A stretch of DNA of 64,000 nucleotides from NCBI RefSeq assembly GCF_023078275.1, contig NC_062996.1:4774001-4838000 (forward strand). Reading direction: 5' to 3'. The translations under genes were made by a program, and so were the position numbers. This document shows positions 11,201 through 23,200 of the stretch, in pieces; positions within the stretch are counted from its first letter, which is position 1, and each line of letters begins with the position of its first letter. The notes below the pieces were generated by a model. It ran no database searches. It was not told where the DNA came from and saw only the letters and a list, made by a program, of their open reading frames with translations. This stretch comes from Leguminivora glycinivorella. Lineage: Eukaryota; Arthropoda; Insecta; Lepidoptera; Tortricidae.

Positions 11201-14200
11201 TTAAACCCCCGTGATTACGACGAATTTTCTATGTTAAGAGCTAGACAAAAACTGGTTCAGAATGAGTGTTTTCAGCGTTTTAGTAACAATACCGAATCTT
11301 ACATCAAGCGATCTCCTAAATTCTTCTGGAAATACGTGAAGTCTAAACGCGGAGGTTCAAATTATCCTAATAGTTTTAATTTAGGTAGCAATCACTACAA
11401 CAATGGCGTAGATATTTGTAATGCGTTTAACACATTTTTTGAGAGCGTATTTGACACAACAAGCTCCTCTTGTAACCCTAACAATAGTCATCTAAGTAAT
11501 AATCGGTGTGATGATCTGTCCAGTATCGATGTAACCTGCGAAATCGTACTAAGTTTGTTAAAGCGTCTAGATAAAACTAAGGGACCTGGCTGTGACGGTA
11601 TTCCACCTATCTTTTTATCCTCGTGTGCTGAAAGTCTTGCATATCCCTTAACCCTTCTTTTTCAACAATCACTAAAAAGCTGCATTTTCCCCTCCATATG
11701 GAAAAAGGCCCATATTATTCCTATACACAAAAAAGGTTCTAAGTCCAATATCGAGAATTATCGACCTATCTCTATCCTCAATACCATAGGTAAACTTTTT
11801 GAATCCATAATATATAAACAAATTTACCCCATTGTGTCTCTTGGAATCTCGGATAAACAGCACGGTTTTTTAAAAGGACGCTCTACAGTCTCAAACTTGG
11901 CTTGTTTTACTAATCATGTTTTAACAGAAATGGAAGGTGGCGGTCAAGTTGACGTGATATATACCGACTTTGAGAAAGCGTTTGATCGTGTCAACCATGC
12001 CATACTTCTCATGAAGCTTGAAGCACTAGGAATTCATGGAGACCTGCTCAGATGGGTCGAATCATATCTTATTAACCGTTCCCAGGCTGTAGTTCTCGGT
12101 GGCTTCAGGTCAGACTACATCGATATACCCTCCGGGGTGCCCCAAGGCTCCCATTTGGGTCCCCTTTTTTATAATGCTTATATATATGATATTGATACGT
12201 GTTTTCTCACCGCGCGCCATTTGCTATACGCTGATGATAAAAAAGTTTTCATGCGTATAAAATCTATAGCAGATTGCGAACTGCTGCAGAATGATCTTAA
12301 TAATCTAGTCGAGTATTACTGTCGTAATAAGATAACAATTAGTGTTACCAAGTGTCAGAGCATAAGTTTTACTCGCAGCCTTAAGCCAATCATTTATCCA
12401 TACCACTTTAATGGCGTAACGGTGAACAGAGTAGATGTAGTACGTGACCTGGGAGTAATCCTAGATTCCAAAATGACTATGAGAGATCATGTGGACTCCA
12501 TTGTAAACAGGTCATATCGAAGCTTGGGATTTGTTATGAGAACCTGTAAACCTTTTCACAGCCTGTCATGTCTAAAAGTTGTATATTACGCATATGTGAG
12601 ATCCATCCTTGAATATGCATCACCAATTTGGTCAGTTTGCTATGCTGTTCATAAAGAACGCATCGAAAGAATCCAAAAAAGATTTATAGCTCATTTAAAT
12701 TATAAATTTAAGAAGACATCTGTTGGGTATAAAGGTAACTGCCGGGAATATGACCTTATTTCTCTTGAGGATAGGCGCAAAATGTCTGATATGAGCCTGC
12801 TTTTTGATATCATTAGAAATCGTTTAGACTGTCCTGAACTGTTATCTAGCCTTTCATTTCGAGTCCCAAGGCGGCGAACCCGACACACAACTCTCTTTCA
12901 TGTTCCCTTTCACACTACTAACTATGGTTCTAACTCCGTTCTATCTAGGATCCCTCACTTGTATAACACCGAATTTTCCTCTTCTGATCCTTTTATAGGG
13001 TCTAAACATAGATATAAAAAAGATATTTATGCAATTTTGCTCAGTGAAAACGAAAATTTTAATGAAACTGAAACTTAAATGAATAATAAAATCAAAAAAT
13101 AAAATAAAATAAAATCATCGTAACTTTTACTGGGTACTAGGGGAATGCTCTGCTGTTTATTGGCCATGGTCTGGTGGGTACTATTGTAAATTCTTGACGT
13201 AAGTTTTGTTGGTGTCTGACTTATGAGTATTTATGGGTATTTATACTAGTATTCTAATGAATTAAGTAGGTGGATAGCTATTGAAGCCTTAAGTTACGTA
13301 ATTATAAGAATACTTAATCAACAACCTGTATGTACTTTAGCCGTTGGAGCATTTGTGTGTATTGCACATTTTGATTGTTTATATAACATTTAGTTAATTT
13401 AATTCTTACAAAATGTAATTTAATGGATGACTGTTATTGGCCTTCTTATACGTAAGCAGTAGTATGTCTTAGTTATATTTACGGCTGTTGTTATCCTGAA
13501 TACCAATAAAATAAAATAAAAATAAAAAATAAATGACAGGTCGACTGTTCGCGTTCTTGAAAGGCGATAACTGTGAGGCAACCGAGAGCGGGTGGGCGGC
13601 ACTTTCAGCGGGGAGCGGGGAGTGGTCATACTGTACTTTAGCCAACGGAGTGGCAGCTGACGTCTAAATTTACAGTCTATACATATTCTAAAATACACGT
13701 GTAGGTGCATTTTAAAAATTTGTGTCTCCCCAATTAGCAAGTTGTTAACAAAAATTAACTCGTTGTTAGTTTTGTGGTGATAATTAAGCATAAAATCTGT
13801 CTAAAAAATTTCTTTTTTGAAATTCTGAATGTAGATTATCGCTAAAAGTTTATGTAATTAACACAAAAACAATATTTTTATTAAAATTTCATGCTTTATT
13901 ACATACATACATACAACATACATACAATCACGCCTGTATCCCATAAAGGGGTAGGCAGAGCACATGAAACTACTAAAGCTTCAGGGCCACTCTTGGCAAA
14001 TAAGGGGTTAAAAGAAAACGAAACTGTGACATTGCAGTGACAGGTTGCCAGCCTCTCGCCTACGCCACAATTTAACCCATATCCCATAGTCGCCTTCTAC
14101 GACACCCACGGAAAGAAAGGAGGTGGTGAAATTCTTAACCCGTCACCACACAGGTAAACATCATCATCAGGTCACGCTTAATTATCGTCACAAAACTGAC

Positions 14201-17200
14201 AGTGAGTTAATTTTCGTTAACTACATGAAATAAAACTATGGAAACGGATTAAATCGCGTATAATGAATTTAAAATACATCCCGACGTTTCGAACTCTTCA
14301 CAGCGTTCGTGGTCAACGGGTGACTGAGGAAAAATTAAAATGTGCAAAAGCTACCCACATACAAGAAATATTAACGAACCATGACCACAAATAAAATAAT
14401 TAATGTAGATTAATTGGTTAATTATTTTTTAACATAGTAATGGTTAGTTAATGTAGATTAATTGGTTAATTATTTTTTAACATAGTAATGGTAAATTTTT
14501 TGAATATTGTATAACTAGCTTTATTAATAGTGTGTGAACCTGCCTTAGAAATCTATATTATTTGTGGTCATGGTTCGTTAATATTTCTTGTATGTGGGTA
14601 GCTTTTGCACATTTTAATTTTTCCTCAGTCACCCGTTGACCACGAACGCTGTAAAGAGTTCGAAACGTCGGGGTGTATTTTAAATTCATTATACGTGATT
14701 TAATCCGTTTCCATAGTTTTATTTCATGAGTAACTATCGCGGTAACCGAAGACAATATTTCGTTAACTACTTTCGCTAATTGGGGGGTCTTGAAATCTGA
14801 AATGCCCGTAGACATACTAATCAAAACTTTATTTCCAGCGGCGATAAAGCCTTCCTTCATAAACGGCGACCAGCGGCTCCCAGAAAGCTCCCCCACCGAG
14901 GCGCCCCGCGCGCCCCCCGCGCCCTCCCCCTCCGCCACGCTGAGCAAGGGGGAGGGCGGCAGTGGGGGGCTGGACGCCTTCAGGGAGGACCTCGTCGCCT
15001 TCACTAGATACAGGTTACTTTATATGTACAACAGTTTAGTTTTGCCTTAAGGTTGACTGGTAGAGAATGCCTCATGGCATGGCGCCTTTTATACATTAAG
15101 TTTGTCTTTTGTGCAATAAAGTTTAAATAAAAAAAATAGTAACAAACAATAGTGACTCAGTCAGTAGGCTTGTGCCGTTTCGTTCGTCGATCGGAGCGCT
15201 CCGATCTCGTTCAATCGCTCCCACGAACTAGTTCGCTCTTTTAAGTCTTTACTCATTTAGTTCAGCCAGACCAGCGACCACTACGGTCGGAAAGATCAGA
15301 ACGAATGGGACCGACTAGTGTCAAAATGATACGAATAGTCCACAGATAATAACAATTCCGGGCCGAAAGGTTGTAAGTAACCGAAGCGGTCGGCGCAGTC
15401 ACACACTCGTTCTCGATCCAAACCGCTCGCGCTCGCCGATCCTATACTGAACTAAACGAGCAAAGACCGATTCACAGAGCACGGAAAGATTCAGTTCATT
15501 TCGGTCATTGATGGGATTTTATTCCTAACAGTTCATAGTTCATGAACGACTTTCGAATAGTGAATGACTTTTCTGCTTTATTTTCAGAGCGCTGAGGCCG
15601 CTAGCGACGCTATCATATTCCAGCGATGCTATTAATTATTCAACTATAGTGTCTACAATAGGTTAGTATTTTTTTTTATCTAACAAGTGTATCTACATTG
15701 TGCAACAAGGGGAGAAAGTTGAATATTACTAACGAGAGTAAGTTAAATCGTGACGGCTTGCTGGAGTATGCGCAGCATTTTTTTATAATACTTTATTATA
15801 ATATTTTTATAATATTTCCAGAATTCGATAAAGATGAAGAGTTTTTCGCGATCGCCGGCGTAACGAAGCGCATCAAAGTGTTCGAATACGAGGCGGTTGT
15901 TCGCGACGCTGTCGACGTCCACTACCCTTGCGCGGAGATGCAGTGCGCGCATAAGATTAGCTGCGTGTCGTGGAACGCGTACCATAAGGTAGTGTAGTAG
16001 ATGCAAGACATACGTAACTGCGTATAGACAAGTCTAAAATAAATAAATAAATATTGGGGGACACCTTACACAGATCAACACAGCCCCAAACTAAGCAAAG
16101 CTTGTACTATGGGTGCTAATCGACGAGTGAATAGGCATCTTAAATAGATAAATACATACTTATATCCACATAGAAAACATCCATGACTCAGGAACAAATA
16201 TCTGTGCTCACCACACAAATAAATGCCCTTACCGGGATTCGAACCTGGGACCGCGACCTGGGGCTGGGAGTCTAAGAAAAAAATGTACCTCAAAACCATA
16301 CAGAAAAAGGTACGGTGACTTAGATGGCATTACACTTTTGGGGGTCGCTCGGATAAATGGCACTAATATTAATATTTGATATATTAACACATATCAAGCT
16401 AAGAATATGGTCCAAATTGTCAAAACTCAGGTTCAATAGTTTTAAGCCTGTGTCGAGAGATGGCTGTCTATGCACTGTGATTACACGTTTTACTTTGGAC
16501 AGTAACTCTATAATACTCGATCCTTTTTGGTAGGTGTCATGAGGTAGTAGCAAGTCGCAGCTTGGTCCTCGCCCGCGCCGGCCGCTCCAATTGCTACTAT
16601 TTGCAGCCATAAGGTGATTTGACGACCGGTCTGACGCAGTCGGTAGTGACCCTGCCTGCTACGCCGCGGTCCCGGGTTCGAATCCCGGTAAGGGCATTTA
16701 TTTGTGTGATGAGCACAGATATTTGTTCCTGAGTCATGGATGTTTTCTATGTATATACGTATGAATATCGTCGCTTAGCACCCATAGTACTTTGCTTAGT
16801 TTGGGGTAAGTTGATCTGTGTAAGGTGTCCCCTTATAATATTTATTTATTTATAAAAAATAATGACATCACAAAATATTATAGAAGGAGAATTGAGATTA
16901 ATAATATCGAAAAGAAAATTAAATGTATCTATCTGTTTGATATGGAAAAAAGTCAACAACGGTATCCTAGATACCATAAGAACCGACTGCGCCTGCGGGC
17001 GGCTATTTATATATTATAAGGTCGGTCTCTCCGCGAGTAATAAAATTTAAATGTATACTGAAATTTTGATACATTATTTGTTGTGCCGAATTATAACAAC
17101 GGAAATTTACAATAGTATTTTATACAATCGTGATATAATACAAAGCTTTTCAGTCGAGTACCATGTTTAGGCCACGAAGCTTGCCGAGTGGCCTAATAGT

Positions 17201-20200
17201 ACGGTACGAGAGTGAAAAGCTTAATTATATCACTATTGTATACAATACTTTTTCTACGAGTCATCATCTTCATCATCAATGGACGGAAATATCATCATTC
17301 ACGCAAGTTAAAATTAATGTTAATAGAGTCGTTCACCGTTGTATCAACATCGAATTACCTAGCAACCAATTGTTTGTAATAACAGTCTCTGATTGGCCTA
17401 TAACGCGTCAGATTAAAAAAAATGTGTTTCAGATGCAGGAAAATTTGCCAGGTAACGCAAATTAGTATAGAAAATGTATAAAGTTCTATTTTTGAAATTA
17501 TTACAGTTAACTAAAGTCAACTATAATGAGCTTATTATAATTGAGTCGGAACTGCCATAGAGTATCCAACACAAAAGTTAGCACTTATAGTTTAGTCTGT
17601 GGTGTCCTAATTGACAGATTACAGTCGACAAGTACAAAAAGGTCATTATAAAATACAAACTATATACGTGAGGTAAATTCCGACCCCATAGTAATATGCA
17701 ATGTTCATATTGTTTTTTTTTTAACAGAACGTGCTAGCGTCAGCGGACTACGAAGGCACAGTGGCGGTGTGGGACGCGGGTACCGGGCAGCGCACGCGCG
17801 CGTTACTTGAGCACGACAAGCGCTGCTGGTCCGTGCACTTCAACCGAGCTGACGTGCGGCTATTAGCTAGCGGGTCGGACGACGCGCGCGTCAAGCTGTG
17901 GGCGCTTAATGCTGAGAGGTAAGACAACTAACCTTACCTAACCACAAAATTAAAATTTTGAAAAACCCCCGACCGCGACATAGTAAACCGATTTTCATGA
18001 AACATAGCTAAAAACACTCCCGACTAACTCAGCTTTCAGACAAAAAAACTAAATCTAAATCGGTCCATCCGTTCGGGAGCTACGATGCCACAGACAGACA
18101 CGTCAAACTTATAACACCCCGTCGTTTTTGCGTCGGGGGTTAATAAATAGGACACACGAGCGCTACTCACTACTGAGAGTGCCTATTATAATCTTAGTGT
18201 TAGACTATAAAGACAATAGCAGTCTGTGACTACTGGCTAGCGGGTCGGACGACGCGCGCGTCAAGCTGTGGGCGCTTAATGCTGAGAGGTAAGAGTACAC
18301 AATAGTAAAAGTGTCTTGAGACACCTTATACAGATCAACTTAGCCCCAAACTAAGCAAAGCTTGTACTAGAAGGTCCGCCGGTGCTCTCAGTGACGCTCC
18401 GGGCCTTCTGCCCTACGCGGAGCTCGGCCTTCGGCCTTCACTGGGTTTCGAAGCCCCGCATCGGACACCGGGCCCGTCGCTTCGCTTATTCAGACACTTG
18501 GGTTAAGTGATTTGACCGCGTGGAGCCCTTGCGGCCCTTGGGCTCACGTGTCAGTTCGTCTCAGGGACGCTCCGGGTCTTCGGCCCTACGTAGAGCTCGG
18601 CCTTCGGGCTTCGCTAGGTTTCGAAGCTCCGCGTCGGCCTCCTGCCTTACTACGAGCGCTAATACAATAATATCGCTTCATACCTTTTTAGAAAGTATTA
18701 GAAAGTAAAAGAAAAGAGGCAAGAAGTGAGCGACCAGAACGGACGTGTCGCAAAATTTTATTAAAATAGTTAAATCATCGTTACACAAGATATAGCCGTA
18801 AATAGTAGAATAAAAGTGTTAAATTCGAGTGTCTGTTTCGTGGGTCATTACACCGGTTACTTCTGAGTGTTAGCGGAGTCCCGCGGTAACCGCTCTTCAC
18901 CTCCTCGCGAAAACGAGACGGGCGCTTATTTTTTGACCCGCTCATTTGCTCGTTCTACGTAATCACTAGCGCTGAACACGGATCAACATGTCGTCAGACG
19001 AATCATCAACTAGAAGTGGCTCCGGCTGTTCACAAACAGATAGACATCCTGCATCAACGTCGGATCTATCCCCCATACTAAGCAGGACCAGAAGGTAATG
19101 TTTCGCAACAGTAAACGTAAACGCAATGACAACAATAACGCCGAGTTGCTTAATGAAATGTCTGAGATTAGAACTCAGCTGGCGGAAATGGTGGTACTTA
19201 TGAAATCCTCAAAAATTACCACTGAAAAACAAACTGAATCCATTAACAAGATTTCCAATGACATTATCACAATCAAGGATGAAATGAAAAGCTTAAAATC
19301 TACAATGGACCAACTAAAATCGGAACAAAATGATATCAAATCTCGAATCGAGAACCTTACGTCACTTAGTGAGGAGACCGAAAAGAGGATCGACCTGATA
19401 GAATCTGATGTGACCCAGCTTAAAAAAGAATCCGAAACTAATACGTGTCAAAGCAACATTTCCTCTGAAAGCTTGATTGCTGAAATTCAAGAACGCGACG
19501 TAAGAGCGTGTAATATCATAATAAAAGGAATCCCAGAATCGGACCTTCCCGATTTCAAAGAAAGACAGGCGTATGACATGGACGAGGCCCTAAAAATAAT
19601 AAAAAAAATATCACCATCATGTCGTAACCCCTTACACGCACATAGATTAGGAAAGCATAAGGCCAATAAAACTAGAATGCTAAAAGTGTGTCTCTACTCC
19701 AAAGACGATGCAAAAGTCATCCTCAGCAACCACAAAAACAAAACCGACCCGGGAATAGGCATATACTCTGACAAAACTCCCCAGCAGCAGAGCTACTTCA
19801 ATAATCTTAAAAAAGAACTAGAAGAAAGAATTGCAGGCGGCGAGCCAAACCTAACAATAAAATATCACAAAGGTACTCCTAAAATAGTCGAACTACCAGC
19901 AAAAAACTGACAGACCGTAACATCGAAAGGGAAAATACTTACCAGCTTACCTCCAGCTATGAAAACATTGCAACGAATAAAACATCGCTTAATTTTCTTT
20001 ACGCAAATGCAAGAAGCATAATGAAGTCTGGAAAACTTGACGAAGTAAAATGCACTATTAGAGCCATTAAAAACCCAATTCATGTAATCGTTTTAACAGA
20101 AACTTGGATTAAATCCGATACCGAGTTGGAGCGAATTCAAATACCAGGATATACACACTATTCGAACTACAGAACAGACATGCGAGGGGGTGGTGTATCA

Positions 20201-23200
20201 ATATTTGTCCGTAATAATCTAAAACATAGTGAGATTATGAGCACCAATGCAAACGGTAGCCACTATCAATGGATACGTCTAGAAAATTATGCCTTAGACA
20301 TTGGTGCTATCTACAGAAAACCAGAAAACGTACACCTTCAATCATTCTTAGATACCTACTCAGAGCAGCTATACAAATCTTCAAGAGCCATAATCTTCGG
20401 AGACTTCAATATCAATATCCTAAGCAACGATCGTATCGCAACAAATTACAAGCAAGTCATAGAAGAAAACGGATACAAAATATTGAACAAAATAGATGAA
20501 AATTACGCAACGAGAGTTACCACTAACACAAGCACGATTATAGACCACGTTTCCAGTAATCTGACTGAAAACTCCTTCCACCTGGCAATAATAGAGTCAG
20601 CATTGTCGGACCATAAACAGATATACCTAGAACTAAAAAAGCATCGGCCCGATCGACCACAGAAAATCACATATGAGGCAATAAACTATGAAACGCTATA
20701 CAACTCTGTACAAAATGTAGACCTGAACTGCGATTTAGAATATCTCGAATTGGAAAACAAGCTGATATCCTGTATAAAACTTAGCAAAGTGTCAAAGGTC
20801 AAGATCCAAAACTGCCCGCGACAAGACTGGATCAATAAAGAAATTATCAACGGGATAAATACACGAAACACATTATGGCATAAGCTCAAAAAAAATCCAG
20901 CAGATACAAATATCAAAGAAAGCTTTATCAAAGAACGGAACCGAGTGGCCGAAAATATACAAAGTACAAAAAGCAGTTACTACCAAAAAGCGTTTTACGA
21001 CTGCCAAACAAGTCCTCGAAAAATGTGGAGATTAATAAATAGCCTAGCAAAAAACAAAATCGAAGAAGTCCGGATTCCTTCAAAGCTAGTTACTGAATCA
21101 ACAACAATAACAGATCCAAAAGAAATCTGTGAATGTTTTAATGAATATTTCTCAAACATCGGTGCAACGCTAGCAAGTAAATTTTCAATGAGTTCAAAGT
21201 CTAACTGCATTTTTTCCAGTACCTCTCTGACACAAACTACACTAACGGAGTTTACACATGCAACAGTTCAGGAAGTTACAGCAATTATAAACAGGTTAGA
21301 TTCAAATACAAGCGCAGGGTTGGACGGAATTTCAGTAAAATCAATAAAATGTGTAAAGGATCTAATATCTAGTAAGTTAACGGACTGTTTCAATCACTGT
21401 TTAAAATCTGGCTACTTTCCTGATACTTTAAAACTTGCTAGAGTTACTCCTATATACAAATCTTCAACCAAAACGGATCCTGGGAATTACCGCCCCATCT
21501 CAGTCCTACCAGTACTCTCCAAGATACTTGAGACCCTCTTGTATAGTCGTCTCAGAAGCTACCTTGAGTCCATAAATTTCTTTTATGACAAACAGTATGG
21601 GTTCAGGCCTCAATCTAACACACTGACCGCAACTATAGATCTTGTTACGAAAATAAAAACCAGCATAGATGAAAAAAAAATAGTACTTGGGATTTTTATT
21701 GATCTCAGGAAGGCTTTCGACACTATTAGTCACACCGTTCTCCTGGAGAAACTGAAGGATGCTGGTTTGGGCGGTACAGTTCTAAAAATGTTTCATTCGT
21801 ACCTAGAACACCGTAAACAGATTGTAAAAATAGGCGAGTACGAAAGTAGCCCACGAAATGTTACTTTTGGGGTTCCCCAGGGATCTATATTGGGTCCTCT
21901 GCTCTTTTTGATTTACATCAATAACTTAAGCCAAATAGGTTTGAAGGGTGATGCGACCTTGTACGCAGATGATACAAGTCTCTTTTACTACGGTCATTCT
22001 CTGAAAGATATCGTATCTGATGCCCAAACCGATCTCGACCTCCTCAGCGAATGGTTTAATCATAATATCTTAACGGTAAATATTAGCAAAACAAATTACA
22101 TTATTTTCGCGCCAAAAAACAAAAACTTTCAAATCATCAGCCTCTTACTATTGATAGCTACCCAATTAACAATACTGATCAAGAAAAATACTTAGGCTTA
22201 ATATTAGACAAAAAGTTGTCCTGGCAGCCTCATATCGAAAAAATTAGAGCAAAAATAACTGCCTTGACCGGTTCGCTGAGAGGTATAGTGCGTTGTTTGC
22301 CAAAACGAGTTCGCTACACAATATACAACACCTTAGTAAAACCACATATCGAATACTTAAATGAGGTATGGGGTACTGCACCGCCAACAACTTTGAATAC
22401 TCTGCAGAGAGCTCAAAACAAACTCGTAAAGGTCTTATTTCATTTTGATTCTCTAACACCAACGACACAAATCTATAAAGAAACCAAAATTTTAAATATT
22501 AACCAGACTTATATATATCACACATGTATATTAATAAGAAAAATACTATCGAAAGACCTACATATTCAAATGTCGTTTACAAAAAAGAATCAAATCCAAA
22601 AAATGAAGCTCAGAAATGCTAACAACCTTATACTCCGGCCGCCGCGAACAAACTATGGCAAAAAATGTATATTGTACGAAGGAGCCAACCTGTATAACAA
22701 ACTTCCCAATGACATCAAGGATGCAAAATCACATAACACATTTAAAAGATTATTAAAACAACATCTTCTAAATCGTCTATAAATGTACGATCACTAGTAA
22801 TGGCATGAATAAATAAAATAAATAAAAATAAAAACTTATACGAGTAATAGTCGAAAATAAATAACTTTAAATTATAAAAAGCAATAAAAATAAAAATAAT
22901 TTTACTTGTGCATGAAATAATTAAAAAAAAAAAAAAAAAAAGTCTAAAAAAAATAAATAAATTAAAAATATATATATACGTTGCAAACAATACCTACAAT
23001 GTAAAATAATTAGATATTTTATACATAATACAACTTTAAGTGATACACGAAACAACATTAAAAACATCCCGCAACCTGAGCGTAGTTGAATGCATGTCAC
23101 TTCCAACCTCATTACATCTGCGTAATACTCTTATCTACTACAGAGCGCATGTACTTACCTGCGAGCTGCGCTTGCACCGCTTGACGCTCCTAGCAACCAC

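Larger units (their letters stand above)
10897..13645. mobile_element. Element E (copy 2), split by a LINE, inserted in the last unit of array B
   Basis: Left part 10903-11006 (GCACACCTCGGACAATG ... GTGAAATATGACA) and right part from about 13533 (ATGACAGGTCGACTGTTCGC ... GTCATACTGTAC) align with the continuous copy at 6633-6861. The LINE lies between, and array B intron sequence resumes at about 13645 (CCAACGGAGTGGCAGCTGAC). So a LINE lies within an element within a tandem repeat. Confidence 0.85.
13722..14807. mobile_element. Inverted-repeat element K, interrupted by two other elements
   Basis: The ends CCCCAATTAGCAAGTTGTTAAC and GTTAACTACTTTCGCTAATT-GGGG match the shorter continuous copy at about 44180-44420. 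Two inserts account for the length: an ATAC-type element (about 13896-14163) and an inverted-repeat element (about 14221-14760). Confidence 0.75.
18380..22830 (+). mobile_element. Nearly complete non-LTR retrotransposon in COP1 intron
   Basis: Order: GC-rich 5' UTR with two related subrepeats of about 165 bp (18395-18500 and 18555-18650, both with GAGCTCGGCCTTCGG and GGTTTCGAAGC), leader, ORF1, ORF2 (endonuclease + reverse transcriptase), and a short 3' UTR ending in AATAAAATAAATAAAAATAA. The 5' boundary is approximate. It is in the sense orientation of COP1. Near completeness suggests recent activity of the family. Confidence 0.88.

Noticed and set aside
14558..15004. 148-codon minus-strand open frame
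   Set aside because: Runs antisense through a COP1 exon and an inverted-repeat element; composition reflects the GC-rich exon.
16622..16700. Possible tRNA gene (GGTTCGAATCCC B box)
   Set aside because: The same head followed by the same non-tRNA body occurs several times, so it is a SINE.
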